Assembly (NCBI GenBank): GCA_023402395.1 | Contig: JAEYGI010000060.1 | Location: 1-64,000 of the forward strand | Reading direction: 5' to 3' | DNA: 64,000 nucleotides | From: Bacillota bacterium | Lineage (GTDB): Bacteria; Bacillota; UBA4882; UBA8346 | Part shown: one piece after another, positions 34,820 to 43,658 of the stretch | How positions within the stretch are numbered: position 1 is the stretch's first letter | Layout: the number at the start of each line of letters is the position of its first letter | Position numbers and translations under genes: made by a program | The notes under the pieces: generated by a model | The model's database searches: none | The model's input: only the letters and a program-made list of their open reading frames with translations | What the model was told of the DNA's origin: nothing

Positions 34820-35323
34820 ATGAAACGATACATGCTAGGGGTTTTGGTCGTAATCTTTTTAGTGGTTCCGCTGGCGGTGAGCGCCGCCGAATCAGCACCC
34901 CATCCGCTTCAACTGCCCGATAAGACCGCCATCATCGAGATGGTGGACTATATCGAAGCGCAGCCGTTGTCGCCGCTGGCCGATGTCGCCCGGCAAAATG
35001 TGGTCTACTACGCCAATTACAATGATGATGTCCATGTGATCATTGATCCGAATATTCTGCCATGGATCAAGCAGAACGATTGGTCCGACCTGCTGCTCGC
35101 CAACTATATCGCGGGCAACGTCCGCTCCCAGTTGCAGCGGAATAAGCGGGGGAACGACTCTTACGCCGGGTTGCTCCTGATGATCCGCACCTATGAAGAA
35201 CTCCGTAAAAACGATCCCAATATTCGGATCGCGGAGATTGACAAACAGGTTCAACTTCTTAAAGAGGATAAGCTGAAGGCCTATGTCACGGAAATGGACA
35301 ATCGACAAGCAGTAAAGCAATAA
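34820..35323 (+). CDS. Secreted protein of unknown function
   Basis: 167 residues with a signal peptide (KRYMLGVLVVIFLVVPLAVSA, cleavage before AES). The mature part is helical with KTAIIEMVDYIEAQPLSPLADVARQNVVYYANYNDDVHVII and a later LLLMIRTYEELRKNDPNIRIAEIDKQV. No motif I recognise. It stands alone with a terminator downstream. Confidence 0.7.
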   Translation: MKRYMLGVLVVIFLVVPLAVSAAESAPHPLQLPDKTAIIEMVDYIEAQPLSPLADVARQNVVYYANYNDDVHVIIDPNILPWIKQNDWSDLLLANYIAGNVRSQLQRNKRGNDSYAGLLLMIRTYEELRKNDPNIRIAEIDKQVQLLKEDKLKAYVTEMDNRQAVKQ

Positions 35324-35398
35324 TCCAGTCCAAAACCGCCGCGGTCGTGAAGCAAGCGGAGTTTGTTCCGATGCGGATTGAAATAGGAAGAATAAATG

Positions 35399-35428
35399 AG
35401 CCCGGCTGCTATGAAGCCCGGGCTTTTA
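35399..35428 (+). terminator. Terminator after the secreted protein gene
   Basis: AGCCCGG/CCGGGCT stem followed by TTTT. Confidence 0.75.
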
Positions 35429-35621
35429 TCGTTGGGGATGCGCGTTGGAGATAGAAACTGGTTCCCGATTTTAAAATAATGAAGGAAAACCGGGATTCGT
35501 CCGATTATTATTTAAGCAACGCAGCCGGTCGCATCCAGCCATTATTTTCAAAGGAGAGGCAGGATATTGGCGGCCTTGAACCGAACCTTCTTTATTATAA
35601 TGCGAAAGCGGCGGAGAGCGA

Positions 35622-36587
35622 GTGGTGGGATTGAAACGGGGCTTTTTAGTGATCGGTCTGGGAATGGCATTGGTTACGGTCCCGGCATGGGCGGCTTCGG
35701 CCGATGCCGGGACAGACGCTCTTCGCTACCGGCTGGCGGCTGGACAGGCGTACCGGGTCGATGTCGGGATTGAGAACAATATTCAGCAGCGTACCGCCGG
35801 AGTCATTCAGGAGCGGACGCTAAAGGCGGAACTTCAATATACCTGCAAGGTAACGGACGTGGACGAGAGCGGCGCCGCGACGCTCGAATGGACTTGCGAA
35901 AAGGCGGCGGTACGGTTACAGACACCCTTTGAGACCTATCAATATTCCTCCGCTCAAAAAGAGGCGGATCTTCCGGAGAGTCTCGCCGACTATGCCGGGA
36001 TCGCCGGCCGCATCTTCAAGTTGCGGCTGACTCCAGCGGCGGAGATCAGCGAGTTGGAGGCTGGTTCGGAAAAAGTGGTGGTTGATTCGAAAGATCTCAA
36101 GGGAGCCAATTTGATGACGCTGTTGAAACGGTTTGAGGAAAACCGGACCGGGCGGGCGATTCAGGGAGTGATCGCCGGGGCGCTTTCCCTGCCGCGAATG
36201 GGGCCGTCTTCGTCCGGAACTGGCTGGACCGGGGATCTAACGTTGCCGCTGATGGGGTCGGAGTTTTCCAGCGGCGTGAAGCTGGCAGTGGACCAACGGT
36301 CTTCGGAAGCGGTAACCCTGAGCCTGAGCGGTCCGGTGAAGCGGGTCTTCTCCAAGGATCAGCAGCTGGACCTGGGCCGGGATCAGATTTACCGGTTCGG
36401 TGCCGATTATCAACTGGCGGGGAACGTATCGGGAACGGCGGCCGTGGCGGCGGAAACCGGTTGGGTGACGGAGTTGGACTACGCCGCGCAACTGGAGGGA
36501 GAGGTTAAGCGGAATGGCCGGGCGGTGCCGTTGGCGGTTCAGTTGCGGATGACAATGCGTTCCGCCGCGAGCGGAGACGGGAGATGA
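35622..36587 (+). CDS. Exported protein, paralogue family A (first copy)
   Basis: 321 residues, GTG start; signal peptide (LKRGFLVIGLGMALVTVPAWA). Mature part is beta-rich. The stretch CEKAAVRLQTPFETYQYSSAQKEADLP is matched in the gene at 37705 by CERVTVAERTPFETLELDAAQNREGAP, which shows that the two are paralogues. Possibly DUF6263-like, low certainty. It overlaps the next gene by four bases (ATGA), so they are translationally coupled. Confidence 0.75.
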   Translation: MVGLKRGFLVIGLGMALVTVPAWAASADAGTDALRYRLAAGQAYRVDVGIENNIQQRTAGVIQERTLKAELQYTCKVTDVDESGAATLEWTCEKAAVRLQTPFETYQYSSAQKEADLPESLADYAGIAGRIFKLRLTPAAEISELEAGSEKVVVDSKDLKGANLMTLLKRFEENRTGRAIQGVIAGALSLPRMGPSSSGTGWTGDLTLPLMGSEFSSGVKLAVDQRSSEAVTLSLSGPVKRVFSKDQQLDLGRDQIYRFGADYQLAGNVSGTAAVAAETGWVTELDYAAQLEGEVKRNGRAVPLAVQLRMTMRSAASGDGR

Positions 36588-37519
36588 TGCCGGTGATGCG
36601 ATCCTTCATGAAACGACTCGCCCCGCTTCTACTCGGAGCGTTCGTAGTTTTGCTCCCGGCCGGGACTGGTTCGGGTCAGGCCCCGGAACGGTTTGAACTG
36701 GCCCAGAAGCCCCGCCCCGGCGATCACTACAATTTCAAAGTGTATTCCAGGTATCAGATCAACGCCCGGACCCAGGAAGGGGAAGTGCGGATGTCCCTGA
36801 CCTACGGTTACGGCCTTGACTATCAGGTGCTGGAGATGGATAAAAGGCGGAATATCACCAACCGGATTACCATTCACTCGATGCTGATGCGGGTTTCCGG
36901 CCCGTTCGGGACCACCGTCGATTTCGACTCGACCGATCCGTTCCAGGAGCCGGCGCTCGAAAACTCGATCCTGGCGTCGCTGATGGGCTTCACTCTCGAT
37001 GTGAAAATCAACCCTTCCGGCCGGGTGGTCCATGTCAAGGGATTCGAAGAATTAATCAAAGAGATCGGGAAGCTCCTGCCGGACAGCCCCGATAAGCGGT
37101 CTACTCTCAAGAACCTCCGTTCGCAGCTTGATTACAAGACGATGATGGGCGCTACGGATCAACTCGCGCTGTATCCGAAGCAACCGGTGGCGGTCGGCGA
37201 CTCCTGGCAGGGGATCAACCAATTTAATTCCAACGGGTTGGATCTGATCAGCGAGGACCGCTATGAGATCAAGGGCCGGAAAGACGGCGTGGTCTTTATC
37301 GATCTCGCCTCCCAGATCAAGCCGCGCACCAATAGCGGACCCAAAGCCATGAATGTGACCGGGTCGCAACGGGGTGTCATCGAAGTGCTGGAGGAGAACG
37401 GATGGGTGCACCGGCTCCGTTTGGAACAGGAAATTACCGGCACCGCCAAACCGGAGCCGGGCTCCGATCAGTCGTTCCAGATGTCGGTGGCGGGAACGGT
37501 AATCATTGAGCCGTTTTAA
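36584..37519 (+). CDS. Exported protein, paralogue family B (first copy)
   Basis: 311 residues with signal peptide ending near GSGQA. Beta-rich mature part with VDFDSTDPFQEPALENSILASLMGFTLDVKINPSGRVVHVKG, then YKTMMGATDQLALYPKQPVAVGDSW, and a C-terminal SQRGVIEVLEENGWVHRLRLEQEITG. The gene at 38620 has the same layout (DYDSTDPFAPATIENLLLGSLVG, PSGRMIEMKG, VAVGDVW). DUF6263-like candidates; function unknown, probably envelope-associated. Confidence 0.75.
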   Translation: MMPVMRSFMKRLAPLLLGAFVVLLPAGTGSGQAPERFELAQKPRPGDHYNFKVYSRYQINARTQEGEVRMSLTYGYGLDYQVLEMDKRRNITNRITIHSMLMRVSGPFGTTVDFDSTDPFQEPALENSILASLMGFTLDVKINPSGRVVHVKGFEELIKEIGKLLPDSPDKRSTLKNLRSQLDYKTMMGATDQLALYPKQPVAVGDSWQGINQFNSNGLDLISEDRYEIKGRKDGVVFIDLASQIKPRTNSGPKAMNVTGSQRGVIEVLEENGWVHRLRLEQEITGTAKPEPGSDQSFQMSVAGTVIIEPF

Positions 37520-37554
37520 GGATTCCGTCCCAGGCGCGAAAATTATAAAACCCT

Positions 37555-37577
37555 AAACTGGCGATTGCCAGTTTTTC
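37555..37577 (+). terminator. Terminator after the first A-B pair
   Basis: AACTGGC/GCCAGTT stem followed by TTT. Confidence 0.75.
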
Positions 37578-37629
37578 CTTTGCGTAAACTTGAGATCCGG
37601 CTTAACATGCGCGGGGCTCCAGAAACGTT

Positions 37630-37663
37630 GTGATTAACCCGCGCCTCCGGCCGGGTTAATCAC
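37630..37663. repeat. 12-bp perfect inverted repeat upstream of the second pair
   Basis: GTGATTAACCCG and CGGGTTAATCAC flank 10 bases, 40 bp before the next start. Could be an operator or hairpin. Confidence 0.45.
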
Positions 37664-37704
37664 ACGCTTTAATTGGAACGAGGTACCAAAAGCGGGGGAT
37701 TGTG

Positions 37705-38598
37705 ATGGGCAAAAGAGGATGGATGAGCGGGATCACGGTTTTGCTCCTGGTGGGATCGCTGGCTGCGGCGGAAGGGCCGTCCGGCCGGTACCGGCTGGCT
37801 CCCAATCAGAGCTGGCTGGCGGATCTCCGTGTCGAAACGCTGGCGGTCCAGACGATTCAGGGCTATCAGACGGTCCGGACGCAAAGGATTGAGAGCGGTT
37901 ACCGGATGACGGCCGTTGAGGTTGACCGACTCGGCGCGGTAAAAGTCGAGTTTCAATGCGAACGGGTGACGGTAGCGGAACGGACCCCTTTTGAAACCTT
38001 GGAGCTGGACGCGGCACAGAACCGGGAGGGCGCGCCGGAGCGTTTCGCCGGGATCCTCGATACGGCCGGCCGGTCGTTCCGGTTGACCTGTGACGCCAAA
38101 GGCGTAACCCCGGATCTCCGGTTTCAGGCGAAGCCGATCGGGTCCGGAACCGTAGTGGAACGGCATAGCTGGTGGGGAGCAGGAACAGCCCATGCAGTGG
38201 CCGGATTGATCAATATCCCACAGACCGTTCCGCTGGCGTTGAATCAAACCTGGAAACGAACGCTGCTCCTGCCTTCCGACGCTGAACCGTTGAGTGCCGA
38301 AGTAACGTTCGAGGTATATCAGATCAAAGAAGGAACTGCCTATCTCCGGATCCTAGGACCCGTTGATAAGCAGTTCTCCGGCAAGTACGAGCTGGATTCG
38401 GGAAAATTCAAAGGGGAGATCCTCTTTCATTTGGCCGGAACGGTACGGGGCGAGGTCGAGTTGGATATCGCCTCCGGACTGGCGCGGAAGGCGACAGTAA
38501 TCGCGCCGTTAACCGGCGAGGTGCGACGGTTGGACGCAGTGATTCCGTTGACGCTGGAATGGAAGACTACCTGGGAGATGCGGCCGGCAGAGAATTAA
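37705..38598 (+). CDS. Exported protein, paralogue family A (second copy)
   Basis: 297 residues from ATG 37705 (GCGGGGGATTGTG upstream), with signal peptide ending at SLAAA. Shares the TPFET...AQ.....P.....G motif, the RSFRLTCDAKGV-like turn, and a central GLINIPQTVPLALNQTWKRTL resembling LSLPRMGPSSSGTGWTGDLTL in the first copy. Overall identity looks low. Paired with the next gene in the same order as the upstream pair. Confidence 0.72.
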   Translation: MGKRGWMSGITVLLLVGSLAAAEGPSGRYRLAPNQSWLADLRVETLAVQTIQGYQTVRTQRIESGYRMTAVEVDRLGAVKVEFQCERVTVAERTPFETLELDAAQNREGAPERFAGILDTAGRSFRLTCDAKGVTPDLRFQAKPIGSGTVVERHSWWGAGTAHAVAGLINIPQTVPLALNQTWKRTLLLPSDAEPLSAEVTFEVYQIKEGTAYLRILGPVDKQFSGKYELDSGKFKGEILFHLAGTVRGEVELDIASGLARKATVIAPLTGEVRRLDAVIPLTLEWKTTWEMRPAEN

Positions 38599-38619
38599 CG
38601 GTAAAGGTTGGGAAGGGTT

Positions 38620-39597
38620 ATGAGAAGACTGGTTGCTTGGGTAGGGCTCGTCTGTATCGGGCTTGGGGTGGCGGCGGTCCGGCCGTCGTACGGCGAGGAT
38701 CTTGGGGACCCGGGGAGTCCGGCCGAGCCGGTTATTGAGGCGGAGGCAGCCGAAGCGGGGCCGGCCGCGGATATGCTCGAGCTGGCACGACGGGTGAGCG
38801 CGGGGGAACGGCATAATCTGAAAGTCAGCGCCGATTATCGGATCTGGCGGGAGGACGCGGAGTCATTGAATGAGATGCGGCTGCGCTTCGGGGCCGGAAT
38901 GGCGCTGGAGATCGAGACGGTGGATCCGGAGGGGAACGCCCAAGGCCGGCTGATCCTTCATTCGCTGGCCATGAAGGCCACCGGGCCGCTGGAAGCGGGG
39001 CTCGATTACGATTCCACCGATCCGTTCGCTCCGGCCACCATTGAAAATCTGCTCCTGGGGAGCCTGGTCGGTCTGAATTATCAGTTCCGGCTGGACCCGT
39101 CGGGCCGGATGATCGAGATGAAGGGGCTGGACGATTCACTCCGGAAGGCTGAGGCGCTGATGCCGGGAAGTGAGTTGAAACGTTCCTTCCTGAATCAGGT
39201 CAAGGACAGGCTGGATTATGAAAAGCTGATGGGTGTCGCCGGCGATCCCCACCTTTATCCCGGGACGCCGGTGGCGGTCGGCGACGTTTGGACCGGAAGC
39301 GCCGAGAGCATTTTAAACGGCATGCTCCTGGTCACCGAGGATCGCTTTCAATTGGTTGACCGGAAGAACGGGCTGGCGCTCGTCGAGTATCAATCGGTGA
39401 TCGGATCGCGTGGAACCTCGGAAACAGCGGGATTCAGCGGCGCCCAGCGCGGCTGGATTGAGATCGAGGAGGCCACCGGCTGGGTGGCGGGATTCCGGAT
39501 CGAGCAGGAACTGACCAGTTCGCTTGGCGACCCCGAGACCGACGCCGCGCTCCTGCGCATGCAGGGTGTGACAACCATGGGGCCGTTTGAAAACTGA
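38620..39597 (+). CDS. Exported protein, paralogue family B (second copy)
   Basis: 325 residues from ATG 38620 (GGGAAGGG upstream); signal peptide RRLVAWVGLVCIGLGVAAVR. Same motifs as the 36584 gene: LDYDSTDPFAPATIENLLLG, LDPSGRMIEMKGLDDSL, RLDYEKLMGVAGDPHLYPGTPVAVGDVWTG, GAQRGWIEIEEATGWVAGFRIEQELT. So the region is an A-B-A-B arrangement that arose by duplicating a gene pair. Confidence 0.75.
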   Translation: MRRLVAWVGLVCIGLGVAAVRPSYGEDLGDPGSPAEPVIEAEAAEAGPAADMLELARRVSAGERHNLKVSADYRIWREDAESLNEMRLRFGAGMALEIETVDPEGNAQGRLILHSLAMKATGPLEAGLDYDSTDPFAPATIENLLLGSLVGLNYQFRLDPSGRMIEMKGLDDSLRKAEALMPGSELKRSFLNQVKDRLDYEKLMGVAGDPHLYPGTPVAVGDVWTGSAESILNGMLLVTEDRFQLVDRKNGLALVEYQSVIGSRGTSETAGFSGAQRGWIEIEEATGWVAGFRIEQELTSSLGDPETDAALLRMQGVTTMGPFEN

Positions 39598-39742
39598 GTC
39601 CGGACTGCGTTAAACGGGTTATGGCAAACGAAGGACGAGGTTATTTGGAAAAAGCTCGGGAAAGCAAGGGCAACGCCGATTCGCCTCTTCTTTGCCAGGT
39701 TGCATTCTGGACATCGACTTTAGCAACCGGAATTAAATAAGG

Positions 39743-39773
39743 GAGGGGCTCGCTGCGCGGAGCCCTCTTTTTT
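39743..39773 (+). terminator. Terminator after the second pair
   Basis: GAGGGGCTC/GAGCCCTC stem followed by TTTTTT. Confidence 0.85.
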
Positions 39774-39832
39774 CGGTCCGGGGTTTGTGATATAGTGAAA
39801 TGGATTGAATCTCAAGCCAAGGAGGCTGCTTC

Positions 39833-40630
39833 ATGATTCGTTGCATTGCGATTGATCTGGATGATACGCTGTTGCGCGGCGATTTGAAAATTTCGGACGA
39901 GGACAAGGGGGCGATCCGGGAGGCGATTGGCCGGGGCGTAAAGGTGTTGCTGGCGTCGGGCCGGATGGTCCGGTCGATGCGTCCCTATGTGGAAGAGTTG
40001 CGATTGGAGGTGCCGTTGATCGCCTATAACGGGGCGATCATTCAGGAGGCGATCTCCGGAGAGATCCTGTATCACCGGCCGGTGCCGGTGGCGGAAGCAT
40101 TGCGGCTGGTCGACTCCTTCAGAGAAGCGGACGTTCACTTGAATGCCTACATCAATGACACGCTTTATATGGACAAAATGACGGTCTGGGGCGAGCGCTA
40201 CGCCGCCAATGCCGGAGTGGAGCCCCATCCGGTCGGCGATCTGAAGGCGGCGCTGACCGCTCCTTCCCACAAGATGCTGGGAGTGGGTGAGATCGAGGCC
40301 ATTGACGCGATTCAGACCCGGTTGCGGCGGGATTTCGGGGACGTATTGCAGTTCGTCAAGTCCAAGCCGACCTATCTGGAGATTCTGGCGCCGGGCGTCT
40401 CCAAGGGGCTGGCCCTGCGGGAACTGGCCGCCCAATGGGGGCTGGAGGCGTCAGAGGTGATGGCCATCGGCGATGCGCCGAATGATTTGTCGATGGTGGA
40501 ATGGTCCGGAGTCGGGGTGGCGATTGGGAATGCCGCGGCCGTGGTCAAGGAGAAGGCGGATTTGATCGTGGCCGATCACGATCACAGCGGGGTGGCCGAG
40601 GCCATCCGAAAAGTGGTGCTGGAGAAGTAA
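39833..40630 (+). CDS. Cof-type HAD-IIB phosphatase
   Basis: 265 residues; ATG with CCAAGGAGGCTGCTTC upstream. HAD motifs: IAIDLDDTLLRGD (both Asp present), LLASGRM, KGLALRELAA with a motif III Lys, and MAIGDAPNDLSMVEW. The Cof/YbiV-type cap lies between motifs II and III. Usually hydrolyses sugar phosphates or pyridoxal phosphate. Single gene with terminator. Confidence 0.92.
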   Translation: MIRCIAIDLDDTLLRGDLKISDEDKGAIREAIGRGVKVLLASGRMVRSMRPYVEELRLEVPLIAYNGAIIQEAISGEILYHRPVPVAEALRLVDSFREADVHLNAYINDTLYMDKMTVWGERYAANAGVEPHPVGDLKAALTAPSHKMLGVGEIEAIDAIQTRLRRDFGDVLQFVKSKPTYLEILAPGVSKGLALRELAAQWGLEASEVMAIGDAPNDLSMVEWSGVGVAIGNAAAVVKEKADLIVADHDHSGVAEAIRKVVLEK

Positions 40631-40712
40631 AAGCAATTGAAAGGACATCCGCAAGGCTTTCAAAAGGAGTCTTGTGGCTGAAAAGTATTGGCTTTGGCTG
40701 AAGATTTGCTAA

Positions 40713-40740
40713 AAATCATCCCGTTTGGGATGATTTTTTT
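40713..40740 (+). terminator. Terminator after the Cof-type gene
   Basis: AATCATCCC/GGGATGATT stem followed by TTTTT. The rest of the gap to 40996 shows no gene. Confidence 0.85.
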
Positions 40741-40996
40741 ACTAATCCGAATATAGTAGCAACAGCGGCCGCGGATGGAAACGGGTTCACTACCATTGTA
40801 GCGGGAGCCGCTCCTAAACGGAAAAGTTCCGCTTTAGCAATAGCACATCCGCTCCAACCGGGCGGCCGATAATTCAAACATTGTCGGATCCGGTATCGGC
40901 GCCGGGAGCGGAAAGCAGAAAAAAGCGATATCCATAATTTACTAGAGGTTGAATCCGGGTTTTCCGTCGAAGACTCCCGTAAAGGGGGGCTTGTCA

Positions 40997-42169
40997 TTGT
41001 CCAGGTGCGCGTTTTTGATACGGAAAACTATGGCGTTGACGCTTGCGGCCTGTCTGGTTCTGGCCGGGTTGAGTCCGGCGGCGGGCGCGGAGAGTCAAAC
41101 GTCCAATCTGCAGCGGCTGATTCAAAAGACGCGCGAGGAGATTTTCCAGAAAAAGAGGAAAGAGCGGTCGGTTCTTGGCAATCTTCGGAAGGAACAGCAG
41201 AATCTGAGCCGGTTGGAACGAAATTACGATCAGATCAAGTCGCGGCTGGACAAGGTCCAGGATCAATATTCGCTTTCCCGAAAGGAATTGCGCGGCCTGC
41301 AAAACGATCTGCGGACATTGGAGGAGGAGCGGAGCGCCAGACAAGAACGATTGAACCAGCGATTGGTCGCGATCTACAAATACGGCCCCCAGCCTTATCT
41401 GGAGATCCTGTTCGAGGCCAGGGATTTCGCTGACTTTGTCTCCAAATACACTACCGTCGCCTACATCGTCAAGCACGATCTGGAAGTCCTGGATGAGCTG
41501 CGGGAGGCCAAAGCGGCCGTGACTGAGCAGCAACAGCAGGTGCAGGCCAAAACCAGACAAGTGGAGTCTGAGTTCAGGAAAGTGGCATCGCTCCGGGATA
41601 AGGTCTCCCGGGAACAGGATAAGATCGCGAACAAGGTGAAAGTGACCAAGCAGGAATTGGATAAGATTCAATCGGACCGGGCCCGGCTCGAAAAGGCGCT
41701 CGCCGAATACGAGGAGACCTCACGGCAATTGGAACGGGAAATCCGCCGGGATCAGTCGGCTACTGTCAAGGAGGGCCTGGGTTCGGGCCGGATGATTTGG
41801 CCGGTGCGTGGCAGATTGTCGTCGCCCTTCGGTTATCGCTATCATCCGGTGTTAAAAAGTAGGAAATTGCATAATGGCCAGGATATCGCCGTTCCCACCG
41901 GGACTCCGGTGGCCGCCGCTGACGGCGGCGTGGTGCTGGTTAGCGGCTGGAAAGGCGGGTATGGCTACTTCGTCGCCATCGACCATGGCGGAGGCATCTC
42001 TACCTGTTACGGACACAATTCACGGCTGCTGGTCAAGGCCGGGGAACGGATAACCCAAGGACAAACCATCGCCCTTTCCGGCAACACCGGATTGTCCACA
42101 GGGCCGCACGTTCATTTTGAAGTGCGGATCAACGGCGTTCCGGTCAACCCCCGGCCGTATTTGCCGTAA
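40997..42169 (+). CDS. Secreted M23 peptidase with coiled coil (EnvC-like)
   Basis: 390 residues from TTG 40997, preceded by AAAGGGGGG. Signal peptide (TMALTLAACLVLAGLSPAAGA), then a long coiled coil (about 30-255, rich in Q/E/K/R), then an M23 domain: GRLSSPFGYRYHPVLKSRKLHNGQDIAVPTGTPVAAADGGVV and GYGYFVAIDHGGGISTCYGHNS, TGLSTGPHVHFEVRINGVPVNP. The Zn ligands H-x3-D and H-x-H are present, so it should be active on peptidoglycan. Similar to EnvC/NlpD activators but with intact ligands. Confidence 0.92.
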   Translation: MSRCAFLIRKTMALTLAACLVLAGLSPAAGAESQTSNLQRLIQKTREEIFQKKRKERSVLGNLRKEQQNLSRLERNYDQIKSRLDKVQDQYSLSRKELRGLQNDLRTLEEERSARQERLNQRLVAIYKYGPQPYLEILFEARDFADFVSKYTTVAYIVKHDLEVLDELREAKAAVTEQQQQVQAKTRQVESEFRKVASLRDKVSREQDKIANKVKVTKQELDKIQSDRARLEKALAEYEETSRQLEREIRRDQSATVKEGLGSGRMIWPVRGRLSSPFGYRYHPVLKSRKLHNGQDIAVPTGTPVAAADGGVVLVSGWKGGYGYFVAIDHGGGISTCYGHNSRLLVKAGERITQGQTIALSGNTGLSTGPHVHFEVRINGVPVNPRPYLP

Positions 42170-42175
42170 AAATGA

Positions 42176-42204
42176 GGCAATCCGGTCATGGGAACCGGAT
42201 TGCC
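42176..42204. terminator. Strong hairpin after the M23 gene
   Basis: GGCAATCCGGT/ACCGGATTGCC; no long T-tract follows. Confidence 0.5.
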
Positions 42205-42223
42205 GGAGACAAATTTATTGCCA

Positions 42224-42343
42224 AGAGGCCGACAGGATCATCCGACGCTTTACCCATTGGAAACCAATGGGCAGTCACCATTGATGAACCTGAGGCTTGC
42301 CGACTCGGCAAGCCATAAATGTCGTCAAGAACTGCCGGCCTCT
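42224..42343. other. Three-way-junction-like inverted repeat structure
   Basis: AGAGGCCG (42224) pairs with CGGCCTCT (42336), enclosing two further perfect hairpins: CCCATTGG/CCAATGGG (42253-42271) and GGCTTGCCG/CGGCAAGCC (42294-42314). Lies between the convergent M23 and lysR genes. Could be a structured RNA, a mobile-element remnant or an unusual terminator. Confidence 0.45.
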
Positions 42344-42510
42344 CGCTGTATAATATGCGCCGATTCCGGCCGATTATTCCCAAAGAAGCGCTGCCAATTC
42401 AATCCAGATAAGTTCAAGTAAAGAAATTCGAATCAATTTTTCCATCCCTAAACATTGGCTGGAAAACAAACAAAGGAGTTTTCTTGAAATTATAAACAGA
42501 GGAAAATATG

Positions 42511-43428
42511 TTAACCATCTGGGTTGGTAATCTTTAAGTTTAACATATCCGGATCGGGCGGCCCGATCCGTTCCAGGAACGAGCGGATCGGCCAGGAAAG
42601 ATATTTGTCCCGCCGGTGAATGAGAAAAGTCTGGCGCAACATGGGACGCCAATCGTCCACCTCGACCCGGCGCAGCCGGCCGCTTTCTAATTCTTCCCGC
42701 ACGGCCACTTCGGGCAGAAACGCCAATCCCAAGCCGCTTTGAACCAAACGGCTGATCGCCTCCATGCTTTCCAGCTCCAGGGATACTTGCGGCTTAAAGC
42801 CGTGCAGCCGGAATTGCTCATCCAGAAAGCGCCGGAACCCCGCCCCGGAACGGAACAGAATCAATGATTCGCCCTCCAGTTGGGTGCTGCTCAGGCGTTC
42901 GGGATAGGACGGCGGGGCGACCAAACGGATCCGGTCCTCAAAGACCGGCCGCATGGTCAGCATGCCCAGCGCGGCCGGGTCCGGCTTGGTGGTAACCAAG
43001 CCGAGGTCCACTCCGTTGTCCAGGACCAGGCGGGTCAGGATCTCCGAGTCGCCACTCCGGATCCGGATCTCCACGCCGGGATAATCATGGTGAAATTGTT
43101 GAAGAATAACCGGTAGGCGGAAGATGATCGTGGTAGTTCCGGCTCCGATGGTTAGGCGGCCGCGGGTGGTCGAGAACTGCAGCACCGTTTCGCGCGCCTG
43201 TTCGGTCAGGTTCAGGATCTGCTGAACGTAACCGGAAAAGATCTCGCCGGCCGGGGTGAGTGCCAGGGTCCGGCCAAGCCGTTCGAAGAGGAGTTCGCCC
43301 ATTTCTTCCTCAAGGTTTTTGATCTGCAGGGTCACCGCCGGCTGGGTCAGGTGAAGTTCGGAGGCGGCTTTGGAGAAATTACGGTATTCGACCAGTTTTT
43401 CAAAGGTACGTAGCTGATTCAGTTCCAT
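42511..43428 (-). CDS. LysR-family transcriptional regulator
   Basis: 305 residues, ATG with GGAGGCT upstream on the minus strand. N-terminal winged helix (MELNQLRTFEKLVEYRNFSKAASELHLTQPAVTLQIKNLEEE) and the two-lobe effector domain (GRLTIGAGTTTIIFRLPVILQQF and later GLGLAFLPEVAVREEL). Divergent from purA, separated by 230 bp; no metabolic target next to it, so its inducer cannot be named. Confidence 0.93.
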   Translation of the reverse strand: MELNQLRTFEKLVEYRNFSKAASELHLTQPAVTLQIKNLEEEMGELLFERLGRTLALTPAGEIFSGYVQQILNLTEQARETVLQFSTTRGRLTIGAGTTTIIFRLPVILQQFHHDYPGVEIRIRSGDSEILTRLVLDNGVDLGLVTTKPDPAALGMLTMRPVFEDRIRLVAPPSYPERLSSTQLEGESLILFRSGAGFRRFLDEQFRLHGFKPQVSLELESMEAISRLVQSGLGLAFLPEVAVREELESGRLRRVEVDDWRPMLRQTFLIHRRDKYLSWPIRSFLERIGPPDPDMLNLKITNPDG

Positions 43429-43501
43429 TGGCAGCCTCCTATAAGTTTTACTTATTAAAATTATAAAAACGATTAAATTGAATTATATCACAGATTATGG
43501 T

Positions 43502-43551
43502 AGGATGAAAAGCGGGAAAAGACCACCCGGTAAGTACGGGGGCTTTTCATC
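43502..43551. repeat. Inverted repeat GGATGAAAAGC/GCTTTTCATCC upstream of purA
   Basis: An 11-bp perfect stem in the lysR-purA gap. Its GGATGAAA/TTTCATCC ends recall module A of the dispersed elements, but the interior differs. Could be a hairpin in the purA leader. Confidence 0.5.
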
Positions 43552-43658
43552 CGACACTCGCCCTTCCGGTTGCAAGGGCCGGCTTTTCGCGGGAATGCCT
43601 AGGCGGCGCCTTGGGGAAACGTGGAAGACGCGATTGTCATTTTTGAGGAGGTGCCCGC

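Noticed and set aside
43502..43551. Counting the purA-upstream inverted repeat as another module-A copy
   Set aside because: Only the GGATGAAA ends match; the interior and the inner hairpin differ, and no module B follows.
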